Assembly: GCF_001046875.1 (NCBI RefSeq)
Contig: NZ_HF571038.1
Location: forward strand, 397,411 to 444,290
DNA: 46,880 nucleotides
Reading direction: 5' to 3'
Origin: Nostocoides jenkinsii Ben 74
GTDB lineage: Bacteria > Actinomycetota > Actinomycetes > Actinomycetales > Dermatophilaceae
Every line of letters begins with the position of its first letter. The first letter of the stretch is position 1. Shown in pieces: positions 7,906 to 16,404 of the stretch. The notes beneath the pieces were generated by a model. The model ran no database searches. It saw only the letters and a list, made by a program, of their open reading frames with translations, and was not told the DNA's origin. Position numbers and translations under genes: made by a program.

Positions 7906-8277
7906 ATGACGACCTCCCTCACGTGCCCGAAGTGTGGCTCCGCGATGCGGTCCTACGAGCGCAATCGCGTTCTCGTGGACCAGTGCACCGGCTGCGGCGG
8001 GCTGTTCCTCGACCGCGGCGAATTGGAGGCTCTGGTGGCCGCGGAGACCGCGTGGAATCAGAGCGCCCCGCCCGCGCCCCAGCAGCCGATGGCCCAGCAG
8101 TCGCCCGCCCCGCAGCCCGGCATCCAGGACGGCCGGGGATACCAGCAGCCGCCGGTTCAGGCGTATGGCCAGGCGCCCTACCGGACGTACTCGAAGGCGC
8201 CGCGCTATGCCACGAGCAAGGGCTACTACGGCCACCGGAGGCGTCGGTCCTTCCTCTCCGAACTCTTCGACGACTGA
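7906..8277 (+). CDS. TFIIB-type zinc-ribbon protein
   Basis: A 123-residue protein with a zf-TFIIB-like ribbon at residues 6-44: CPKCGSAM, then CTGCGGLFLDRGELEAL, giving four Cys ligands for one zinc. A Gln/Pro/Tyr-rich low-complexity linker follows (about 50-105) and then a basic tail (GHRRRRSFLSELFDD). The ATG at 7906 is chosen because the ribbon begins directly after it; the longer open frame upstream has no family character. Proteins of this type are common in actinobacteria with no settled function. It is expressed divergently from the B3/B4 gene. Confidence 0.8.
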   Translation: MTTSLTCPKCGSAMRSYERNRVLVDQCTGCGGLFLDRGELEALVAAETAWNQSAPPAPQQPMAQQSPAPQPGIQDGRGYQQPPVQAYGQAPYRTYSKAPRYATSKGYYGHRRRRSFLSELFDD

Positions 8278-8322
8278 CCCGCTCATCGCGCCGATGGCGC
8301 CGTCGCCTGCGAAACTGACGTC

Positions 8323-8967
8323 GTGAGCATGCCTCCCGGGCGCGATCGTCCGCGCCGTCCCGCCCACCTCAGCCTCGAAGCGATGACGAAGTATGCCGGG
8401 ACCACCCCCGGCCCCGCCGAGGTCACCGAGGTCGCGCATCACAGTGCCGCCATCGTCCTCGGGGTGGGCCGCACCGTCGCCGACCCCGACGTCACCGCGC
8501 GCCTGGTCGCCCTCGTGGACGAACTCGGCCTCGACACGATCGCCGAACTCTGGTCCGTCATGCCGGCCGGCACCCTTCCCGGGGCGCTGTGGCGCCTTTA
8601 TGCGCTGCGCGAGTGGGTGGGTCGCTCCCCCACCACCGCCAGCCGGGAGTATGCCGCGGGCATGCGCCACGCCCAGGTCAACCACGTCGTCGCGGGTCCC
8701 GCAGAACCCCCGGGTCCCGACGAGCTACGAGCTCTCGTAGACGAGATTCTCCGGCGCGTCTATCGCGGTGACCTCGCCGTGGCGCTGGAGCGCGCCGCGG
8801 CCTTTTGCCGCGTCATCTCGGCAGGCCGCGCGGAGCTGGCGCATGACACCGACGCCTACGACCCGCAACTGGCGACGCGGGAGACCGAGCAGGCGGCCAC
8901 CTTGCTGACCACGGCCCGTGACCTCGATGCCGCCGCGGCAGCCTGGCGCGCCGGCGCCCTGCTCTGA
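8323..8967 (+). CDS. Helical actinobacterial protein of unknown function
   Basis: A 214-residue, mostly alpha-helical soluble protein starting with GTG at 8323 (MSMPPGRDRPRRPAHLSLEAM). A conserved-looking centre reads LWRLYALREWVGRSP, and EYAAGMRHAQVNHVVAG follows. The C-terminal half (ELRALVDEILRRVYRGDLAVALERAAAFCRVISAGR) is amphipathic. I know similar sequences only as hypothetical proteins and assign no activity. It follows the zinc-ribbon gene by 45 bp and may share its transcript. A hairpin 36 nt downstream probably ends it. Confidence 0.75.
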   Translation: MSMPPGRDRPRRPAHLSLEAMTKYAGTTPGPAEVTEVAHHSAAIVLGVGRTVADPDVTARLVALVDELGLDTIAELWSVMPAGTLPGALWRLYALREWVGRSPTTASREYAAGMRHAQVNHVVAGPAEPPGPDELRALVDEILRRVYRGDLAVALERAAAFCRVISAGRAELAHDTDAYDPQLATRETEQAATLLTTARDLDAAAAAWRAGALL

Positions 8968-9003
8968 CGCGGCGACACAACGCCTGTCCCGGACGCAGAG
9001 CGG

Positions 9004-9051
9004 TCGTGGGGTATTTCGCTGTCGCCCGAGCGACGCGTAAGTACCCCACGA
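9004..9051 (+). terminator. Hairpin after the orphan gene
   Basis: The arms TCGTGGGGTA (9004-9013) and TACCCCACGA (9042-9051) pair perfectly. Inside, TCGCT and AGCGA form a second short stem. Position just after the stop at 8967 suggests transcription termination. There is no U run. Confidence 0.4.
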
Positions 9052-9121
9052 GATCCTGAGTCACCCACCGAGCTCTAAGCGCGGGAAGAATCCGGCGGCC
9101 GATGTGCGTTAACGTTGTCGC

Positions 9122-9250
9122 TGCGCCGGACCGCGGCAGCCCCGGGTCCCAACATATAGCCGCTACGAGCGGCCACGCGCCGTGAGGCGCTCCCGGTCCG
9201 GCGTATCAACCTCATCGCCCCCGCCGATCCGGCGGGGGCGATGCTGGTTG
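9122..9250 (+). ncRNA. Candidate structured small RNA with its own terminator
   Basis: The gap 8968-9320 holds no convincing gene but is rich in nested complementarity. A long-range stem pairs 9124-9132 (CGCCGGACC) with 9195-9203 (GGTCCGGCG). Within it are a 6-bp hairpin, 9159-9164/9168-9173, and a hairpin closed by a GNRA tetraloop, 9177-9181/9186-9190 (GTGA). Directly after come 13-bp terminator arms. TAACGT at 9110-9115 is a plausible -10, which would start the RNA near 9122, just before the first stem. It does not match riboswitch consensuses I know, and no plus-strand gene follows for about 1.4 kb, so a free-standing RNA is the better guess. Confidence 0.35.
9207..9250 (+). terminator. 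Strong hairpin ending the candidate RNA
   Basis: The core arms 9213-9225 (CATCGCCCCCGCC) and 9231-9243 pair perfectly around 5 nt. After a small internal loop, CAACC (9207-9211) pairs with GGTTG (9246-9250). It fits a terminator for transcription from the left and might also block read-through from the convergent DUF445 gene. Confidence 0.6.
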
Positions 9251-9292
9251 CGTGGGTCACGCAAGGGCCCGGCCCTCAACGCGCAGCACGTC

Positions 9293-9328
9293 CCGCACGC
9301 ACTCAGGACCCCGCACGCACTCAGGACC
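9293..9328. repeat. 18-bp tandem duplication over the DUF445 stop codon
   Basis: Two adjacent copies of an 18-bp unit (core CCGCACGCACTCAGGACC) lie at 9293-9310 and 9311-9328. The minus-strand DUF445 gene stops in the right-hand copy (TCA at 9321-9323), so the second copy is an untranslated echo of the gene's end. Confidence 0.75.
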
Positions 9329-10577
9329 CGAGCGCCTGCCCGATCGCGTGGATCACCAGCCCGGCGAGGGCCCCGACGATGGTGCCGTTGATCCGGATGA
9401 ACTGAAGGTCGCGGCCGACGAACAGCTCGATGCGCTGCGAGGCCTCGTCGGCATCCCAGCGATCCACGGTGGTGGAGATGACCGTGGCAAGCTCATCGCC
9501 ATACGTATTGACGAAGAACGCCACGATGTCGGCGAGGTGACCCTCCAGGCGCCCCCGGGTCTCGTCATCGGTGAGCAACATGTGGCTGATCTCGGCGAGC
9601 CAGGCGTCGCCGCGCTCCCACAAAGAACTCGTGGGGTCCGCGAGCGCGGCCAGCAAAGACGTCCGCACGGACGCCCACAGCGAGCCCACCGTGATCCCCA
9701 CTTGGGGGTGGGTAAGTACGCGTTCCTTCAGCGCCTCGGCGCGCGCCTGCACTTCGGGGTTCTCGTGCAGGTCGGTCGCGAGTTGGCGCAGCAGCCCGTC
9801 GAGCGCCTGCCGGGCGCGATGGTCGGGGTCCGAGCGCATGTCCTGCACCCACGCCAGCGCCTGCTGGTAGGTCCAGTTGATGACGCGGCCGTCGACCCAC
9901 GGCGGGGTCCACCAGGGGGCGCGCTCGTTCATGAGCGTCGAGAACACCTCGGGGTTCTCGACCAGCCAGTCGTGGATCTCCCCAAGACCGAGGTCGACCA
10001 GCCCGTGGTGCGCGCCGTCGTCGATGATCCCGGCCAGGAAGCTGCCGATGATCGGGCTCGCCGGCTCCTTGATCAGGCGCGTCATGAGCACCTGCTCGAC
10101 GAAGTCATGCACGTCTTCGTCGCGCATCCGATTCAGGGCGACGGTCGCAATCTTGGCGCCCTCCTCCAAGGCCCGCTGCCGGTGGGCCGGCTCCCCCAGC
10201 CACGTGCCCAGCCGGATGCCGACATTGGCCGCGGCGAGGCGCTCGCGGGCGATGTCCTCGGTCAAGAAGTTGTCCCCGACGAACTCCTCCAGCGATCGGC
10301 CCAGCTCGTCCTTGCGCTTCTTCACCAGGGCCGTATGCGGGATCGGGAGCCCGAGCGGGTGCTTGAACAGTGCCGTGACCGCGAACCAGTCGGCCAGCGC
10401 GCCCACCATCGCCGCCTCGGCAGCCGTATGGACGTATCCCCAGCCACCGTCTTGGTGCTTGTTGGTGAGCACGAAGACCACAAAGGCCAGCACCAGGAGC
10501 GAGGTCGCGATGATCCGCATCCGCCGCAATCCGGCGCGGCGAGCGGCATCGGCCGGCGACTCCGTCAGGAAACTCAC
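9321..10577 (-). CDS. DUF445 family membrane protein
   Basis: A 418-residue protein beginning with GTG at 10575-10577. A short cytoplasmic leader is followed by one clear N-terminal transmembrane helix (IIATSLLVLAFVVFVLT). The DUF445 hallmark is AAEAAMVGALADWFAVTALFKHPLGLPIPHTALV near residues 52-85, then KKRKDELGRSLEEFVGDNFL. The long middle is helical, and a second hydrophobic segment (NGTIVGALAGLVIHAIGQAL) closes the protein. Family members have no firmly known function. The upstream side abuts the remains of a plus-strand gene, so its promoter may lie inside that pseudogene. Confidence 0.92.
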   Translation of the reverse strand: MSFLTESPADAARRAGLRRMRIIATSLLVLAFVVFVLTNKHQDGGWGYVHTAAEAAMVGALADWFAVTALFKHPLGLPIPHTALVKKRKDELGRSLEEFVGDNFLTEDIARERLAAANVGIRLGTWLGEPAHRQRALEEGAKIATVALNRMRDEDVHDFVEQVLMTRLIKEPASPIIGSFLAGIIDDGAHHGLVDLGLGEIHDWLVENPEVFSTLMNERAPWWTPPWVDGRVINWTYQQALAWVQDMRSDPDHRARQALDGLLRQLATDLHENPEVQARAEALKERVLTHPQVGITVGSLWASVRTSLLAALADPTSSLWERGDAWLAEISHMLLTDDETRGRLEGHLADIVAFFVNTYGDELATVISTTVDRWDADEASQRIELFVGRDLQFIRINGTIVGALAGLVIHAIGQALGS

Positions 10578-10639
10578 GTGGTCATCCTCCCCGACCTCGG
10601 TGCGCGGCGGCCCTTCCGTCGCGAACCCGCCACATCAAC

Positions 10640-11133
10640 GGCCCGGCCGCACCCAGGATTCCCACGGGCAAGCCCCCGCAGCAGATCGGGAACCTCACCT
10701 GGGACAACCGCACGCTCCTGCGCAACCGCGCGATCGACATCTGGGTCCATCAGCAGGACATTCTCCGAGCGGCTGGGGAGCCGCCCGACGCTGACGACCT
10801 TCGGCGTGGCGGTCACCGCCACGAGCTTCGCGGCGGGTATCCCCTATGTCATCGGGCGCAAGGTCGCGCCACCGGTGGGCACGGTGCTGCGCGTGGTCGC
10901 CGAGGACATCGCGACCGCCTATGTCATCTCCGAGGACGGCCGCTGCGAGCCGGCCGACTCGGAGGGGGCCGGCCACGCCGCGGTCACCCTCGAACGCAAT
11001 CGCGCCGCCCTCACCCTGCTTTGCGCAGGGCGGCGGACGTTCGCCACCCTGCCGGACGACGCCGAGGTGACGATCGAGGGGGGACCGGGAACTCGGCATA
11101 CGCATCCTGGACGCGATGACGCTGCTGCCTTGA
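10640..11133 (+). pseudogene. Remnant of a mycothiol-dependent maleylpyruvate-isomerase-like gene
   Basis: Three consecutive reading frames carry pieces of one protein. First comes LLRNRAIDIWVHQQDILRAAGEP (frame beginning near 10640), the signature of the MDMPI/DinB-like mycothiol-binding domain. After a +1 shift near 10795 comes GVAVTATSFAAGIPYVIGRK through DDAEVTIEG. After a second +1 shift in the G6 run at 11078-11083 comes the family's typical ending, RELGIRILDAMTLLP, with stop TGA at 11131-11133. The N-terminal third is missing, displaced by the start of DUF445. One G-run shift could be a sequencing error, but two shifts plus the truncation argue for real decay. Confidence 0.6.
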
Positions 11134-12639
<1,506 letters not shown>

Positions 12640-12703
12640 GCGGAACTTGCGACCCCGCAGGCTGCTCGACGCCGCGCGCCCCAGCCCGCGCACCCGCTCG
12701 GGA

Positions 12704-12745
12704 GCAGTCACTACGTTGGGCAGTCACTACGTGGGGCAGTCACTA
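12704..12745. repeat. Three 16-bp-spaced copies of GCAGTCACTA before the desulfurase-like gene
   Basis: GCAGTCACTA starts at 12704, 12720 and 12736, each copy exactly 16 bp after the last; the first two continue with CGT. The array ends 10 bp before the ATG at 12756 and replaces a recognisable ribosome binding site. It could be an operator or a recent tandem duplication. Confidence 0.8.
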
Positions 12746-12755
12746 GGGTCACGTC

Positions 12756-13961
12756 ATGACGTATGACGTGGCGGCCGTCCGAGCGCACTTCCCCGCGTTG
12801 GCCGAGGGGGCGGCGCACTTCGATGCCCCGGGCGGCACGCAAGCGCCCCGTTCCGTGGGCGACGCGGTGGCGCGGACCTTGACCAGCGCAATTGCCAACC
12901 GCGGCACGATCACCCGGGCCGAGCGGCGCGCGGAGGACGCGGTCGCGCACTGTCGCGCGGCACTCGGGGACCTTCTGGCGGCGGACCCACGCGGGGTCGT
13001 CGTGGGTCGGTCGATGACCGATCTGACCTACGACTTCGCGCGGACGTTGGCCAAGGGGTGGCAGCCCGGTGACGAGGTCGTGGTGACCCGCCTCGACCAC
13101 GACGCCAACGTTCGGCCGTGGGTGCAGGCAGCCGAAGCGGTCGGGGCACTGCCGCGCTTCGCCGATTTTGATCCGACGACGGGCGAGTTGGACCCCGGGG
13201 ATATCGCCGCCCACCTCACCGCCAGGACACGGCTGGTCGCCGTGACCGCGGCCTCCAATTTGATCGGGACCATGCCCGACATCGCGGCGATTTCCAGCCT
13301 CGTTCACGAGCGCAGCGGCGCCCTGGTCTACGCAGACGGCGTCCACTACACCGCCCACGAGACGGTCGACCTTCCGGCGAGTGGTGCGGATCTCTGGGCG
13401 TGCTCGCCATACAAATTCCTGGGCCCGCACTGCGGCGTCGTGGTCGCCGACCCGGCCCTGCTGGAGCAACTCCAGCCCGACAAGCTGCTGCCCTCGACCA
13501 CCGAGGTGCCGGAGCGCTTCGAACTCGGGACACTGCCATACGAACTCATGGCGGGGGTCACCGCGGCGATCGACTTTCACGCCGACCTCGCCGGGACGCG
13601 CGCCGGCAGCCGGCGCGATCGGTTGATCGCGGCCTATGCGGCCATCCATCGGCATGAGCGGCACCTGCGCACGCTGCTGGAGGAGACGCTGCGTGACCTG
13701 CCGGGGGTGACGGTCTATTCCAACGCCCAACGGCGAACTCCCACACTGCTTTTCACGGTTGCCGGCTGGGACAGCCAGGCCCTGCGCGCCGAACTCGCCA
13801 CCCGCGAGATCAATGCGCCCGCCGGCAACTTCTATGCCATCGAGTGCTCGCGTCACCTCGGGCTAGGCGATGCGGGCGGCGTACGGGTGGGCCTCGCGCC
13901 TTATACCGACGAGGACGACATCGGCCGCCTGCTGGACGCCCTGCGCGACCTGCTCCTGTGA
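12756..13961 (+). CDS. Cysteine desulfurase-like class V aminotransferase
   Basis: A 401-residue PLP enzyme of aminotransferase class V, closest to the 'cysteine desulfurase-like' group. Visible features are FDAPGGTQAPRSV near the N-terminus, TRLDHDANVRPW near 107-118 (PLP-stacking His), AVTAASNLIGTMPDI, the Asp-His pair DGVHYTAHE, and the PLP lysine in WACSPYKFLGPHCGVV near 220. The small C-terminal domain reads TPTLLFTVAGWD and then GNFYAIECSRHLGL. The group often lacks proven desulfurase activity, so substrate is open. Three short direct repeats precede the ATG and there is no clear Shine-Dalgarno. Confidence 0.88.
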   Translation: MTYDVAAVRAHFPALAEGAAHFDAPGGTQAPRSVGDAVARTLTSAIANRGTITRAERRAEDAVAHCRAALGDLLAADPRGVVVGRSMTDLTYDFARTLAKGWQPGDEVVVTRLDHDANVRPWVQAAEAVGALPRFADFDPTTGELDPGDIAAHLTARTRLVAVTAASNLIGTMPDIAAISSLVHERSGALVYADGVHYTAHETVDLPASGADLWACSPYKFLGPHCGVVVADPALLEQLQPDKLLPSTTEVPERFELGTLPYELMAGVTAAIDFHADLAGTRAGSRRDRLIAAYAAIHRHERHLRTLLEETLRDLPGVTVYSNAQRRTPTLLFTVAGWDSQALRAELATREINAPAGNFYAIECSRHLGLGDAGGVRVGLAPYTDEDDIGRLLDALRDLLL

Positions 13962-14020
13962 CGACGCGGTGAGTGCTCCTGTCAGGGGCCACTGTCGGCG
14001 CCCCGCATTAGGCTGACAAG

Positions 14021-14851
14021 GTGCCTCAGCATCGCAATCCCATCCTGATCACCGGCTGCTCGACCGGCATCGGTCGCGCGAGTGCCGACCTGCTGGTCAA
14101 GGCCGGCTACACGGTTTACGCGACCGCCCGACGCGAGGAGAGCCTCGCCGAGTTGGCCGCGGCGGGGGCGCGCACCATACGACTGGATGTGACCGACGAG
14201 GAGTCGATGCGAGCCGCGGTGGCGACCGTGTCGCAGGCGCACGGCAGCGTCGGGACCCTGATCAACAATGCGGGCTATGGCGAGTACGGCACCATCGAAG
14301 AGACCGACCTCAACGCCGTGCGCCGCATGTTCGAGACCAATGTTTTCGGCCTGGCCCGACTGACCCAACTGTGCCTGCCCGGCATGCGGGCGGCCGGCGG
14401 CGGCCTCGTCCTCAACGTGGGGTCGATGGGCGGGCGGATCGCGTTCCCGGTGGGCGGCTACTACCACGCGACCAAGTACGCCGTCGAAGGTCTGACCGAC
14501 GCCCTACGCAACGAAGTGCGCGAGTTCGGCATCGCGGTGAGCCTGATCGAGCCGGGCCCGATCCGGACGAATTTCGAGGAGAGCATCAATTCCTCTGCGG
14601 CCGTGGACAATCCGAACTCTCCGTATGCCGCACTGGTCACCAAGGTCCAGGCCGTCAACGCCGACGCCTATGCCAGCAAGGTCCTGTCCGTCGGCCCGGA
14701 AGCCGTGGCCCGCACCATCCTCAAGGCGGTCGAGGCGCAGGCGCCCAAGTCGCGCTACCTGGTCACGCCGGCCGCGCGGGCGATGGTGCATGCCCGACGG
14801 CTCGGCGGCGACCGCGTGTGGGACGCGATCATCGGCCGGCAGTTCCGCTGA
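14021..14851 (+). CDS. Classical short-chain dehydrogenase/reductase
   Basis: A 276-residue SDR starting with GTG at 14021. It has the Rossmann motif TGCSTGIGRA at about residues 12-21, the structural NNAGYGEYG near 86, Ser in NVGSMGGRIAF near 140, and the catalytic YHATK near 152, followed by PGPIRTNF. The length and the ETNVFG pattern fit oxidoreductases acting on alcohols, steroids or fatty-acyl compounds; the substrate cannot be inferred. An Arg in ATARR after beta-2 favours NADP(H). The PHP gene begins only three bases after its stop, so the two are co-transcribed. Confidence 0.93.
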   Translation: MPQHRNPILITGCSTGIGRASADLLVKAGYTVYATARREESLAELAAAGARTIRLDVTDEESMRAAVATVSQAHGSVGTLINNAGYGEYGTIEETDLNAVRRMFETNVFGLARLTQLCLPGMRAAGGGLVLNVGSMGGRIAFPVGGYYHATKYAVEGLTDALRNEVREFGIAVSLIEPGPIRTNFEESINSSAAVDNPNSPYAALVTKVQAVNADAYASKVLSVGPEAVARTILKAVEAQAPKSRYLVTPAARAMVHARRLGGDRVWDAIIGRQFR

Positions 14852-14854
14852 TCC

Positions 14855-15910
14855 ATGGTCGCCCTCGTCCCACCGCTGAGCGCCCCGGTCGAGCCCGGAG
14901 AGGCGTTGCGGCGCATTGCCTTTCTGCTCGAACGCACCCGCGCCGGGTCCTACCGTGTCGAGGCGTTCCGGAAGGCGGCGGCCACGATCGCGGCGTTGCC
15001 AGCCGGGGAACTCGCGACGCGGCATACGGCTGGGTCGGTCCAGGAGTTGCCCGGCATCGGCAAGGCGACTGCGGGCGTTATCAGCCAGGCGCTCGACGGC
15101 GAGTTGCCCGCCTACCTCGCCACGCTCCAGGACAGCGCGGGCGCGCCGCTGGTGGAGGGTGGGGAGGAGTTGTATGCCGCGCTCCGCGGCGATTGCCACA
15201 GCCACTCCAACTGGTCCGACGGCGGCTCCCCGATCGAGGAGATGGTGCTCACGGCCGTCGAGACGGGGCACGACTGGCTCGTCCTGACCGATCACTCCCC
15301 GCAACTTCGGGTGGCCAACGGGCTGTCCGTCGAGCGGCTGACGAAGCAGATCGCGATCGTGGATGCCATAACGGCGTCGTTGAGCGGGACCTTCACGCTG
15401 TTCAAGGGGATCGAGGTCGACATCCTCGACGACGGCTCGCTTGATCAGACGCCGGCCATGTTGGCCAAGCTCGACCTCGTCGTCGCCAGCGTGCACTCGA
15501 AGCTGAAGATGAATCGTGTTCCGATGACCAAGCGGATGGCTGCGGCCGTGCGCAATCCGCGGGTCAACGTCTTGGGCCACTGCACCGGCCGACTCGTGAC
15601 GGGCAGCCGCGGCACCCGGGCGCAGAGTGAGTTCGACGCGCGGGCAGTGTTCGAGGCGTGCGCGGAGTCCGGCACGGCGGTCGAGATCAACTCCCGTCCC
15701 GAGCGCTGCGACCCGCCGGACGAGTTGATCCTGCTGGCCAAGGACATCGGTTGCCTGTTCAGCATCGACTCCGATGCTCATGCGCCCGGGCAACTCGATA
15801 TGAAGGCGTATGGCGCGCAGCGCGCCGAGCGTCTTGGCATCTCCGCTGAGCGGATCATCACCACGTGGAGCGCAGACCGGTTGCGGGATTGGGCAGCGCC
15901 TGAGCCATGA
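14855..15910 (+). CDS. PHP-domain phosphoesterase with PolX-like N-terminal region
   Basis: A 351-residue protein. Residues 1-95 resemble the N-terminal helix-hairpin-helix part of family X DNA polymerases (SYRVEAFRKAAATIAAL; VQELPGIGKATAGVI). Residues 108-345 form a PHP metal-dependent phosphoesterase: DCHSHSNWSDGG, LTDHSP, GIEVDIL, VVASVHS, VLGHCTGR, VEINSRPER and IDSDAHAPGQ supply the expected His, Asp and Glu ligands for a trinuclear metal centre. The polymerase palm is absent, so this is the shortened form seen in many actinobacteria. A role in nucleic-acid end processing is plausible but unproven. It is coupled to the SDR gene upstream. Confidence 0.9.
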   Translation: MVALVPPLSAPVEPGEALRRIAFLLERTRAGSYRVEAFRKAAATIAALPAGELATRHTAGSVQELPGIGKATAGVISQALDGELPAYLATLQDSAGAPLVEGGEELYAALRGDCHSHSNWSDGGSPIEEMVLTAVETGHDWLVLTDHSPQLRVANGLSVERLTKQIAIVDAITASLSGTFTLFKGIEVDILDDGSLDQTPAMLAKLDLVVASVHSKLKMNRVPMTKRMAAAVRNPRVNVLGHCTGRLVTGSRGTRAQSEFDARAVFEACAESGTAVEINSRPERCDPPDELILLAKDIGCLFSIDSDAHAPGQLDMKAYGAQRAERLGISAERIITTWSADRLRDWAAPEP

Positions 15911-16079
15911 CCGCCCCAGCCCCAGCCAGCCCAGTCCTGGCACAGGAGCCCCAGCCACAGCAGGATCCGGTTTGGGGACACTCGGTTTGGAGTTCCGCGG
16001 GGTGACCCTTATGCTTTCGGAGTCCTCGACGGATCACCGAGCCCGAGCTCGCAAGCGGCCGGGGTCCCGAGTGGATCGG

Positions 16080-16152
16080 GTCCCCATCGTCTAGCGGCCC
16101 AGGACTCCGCCCTTTCACGGCGGCAACACGGGTTCGAATCCCGTTGGGGATA
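16080..16152 (+). tRNA. tRNA-Glu (anticodon UUC)
   Basis: The acceptor GTCCCCA pairs with TGGGGAT, leaving a G1-U72 wobble. The anticodon stem CCGCC/GGCGG encloses CTTTCAC (UUC), and the T-arm is ACGGG-TTCGAAT-CCCGT. The discriminator is A16152. It is followed 20 bp later by tRNA-Asp. Confidence 0.95.
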
Positions 16153-16172
16153 CGCAAGGCCTTGCACGTCAA

Positions 16173-16246
16173 GGCCCCGTAGCGCAGTTGGTTAGCGCGC
16201 CGCCCTGTCACGGCGGAGGTCGCGGGTTCGAGTCCCGTCGGGGTCG
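16173..16246 (+). tRNA. tRNA-Asp (anticodon GUC)
   Basis: The acceptor GGCCCCG pairs with CGGGGTC. The anticodon stem CCGCC/GGCGG encloses CTGTCAC (GUC), and the T-arm is GCGGG-TTCGAGT-CCCGT. The discriminator G16246 is as expected for Asp. Confidence 0.95.
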
Positions 16247-16275
16247 CAGTTGAATGCGAACGCAGTCAGATGAAC

Positions 16276-16305
16276 ACGGGCGGTCTCCCTCGGGAGGCCG
16301 CCCGT
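16276..16305 (+). terminator. Intrinsic terminator after the Glu-Asp tRNA pair
   Basis: ACGGGCGG (16276-16283) pairs with CCGCCCGT (16298-16305), and the stem continues through CTCCC/GGGAG with one G-U pair. A T-rich tail (TTCTTCGTCTTCGCTT) follows. It separates the tRNA pair from the SulP gene. Confidence 0.75.
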
Positions 16306-16404
16306 TCTTCGTCTTCGCTTGTTCGTCTCCGCCCCATTTCGGCGCGGGCGGGACGCGGGTCTACATTTCGGGTGAACAGAAGGTGAATCAGACAGGGGTT
16401 TTCG

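Noticed and set aside
9122-9250. A known riboswitch (SAM, ZTP, TPP, cobalamin, c-di-AMP types) or SRP RNA for the structured region.
   Set aside because: None of the conserved core sequences I know are present, and no plus-strand gene lies downstream within reach.
9252-10577. A long plus-strand frame across the DUF445 gene.
   Set aside because: DUF445 on the minus strand has clear family motifs. The plus frame is Arg/Pro/His-rich antisense, and only its part after 10,640 carries real homology (the pseudogene).
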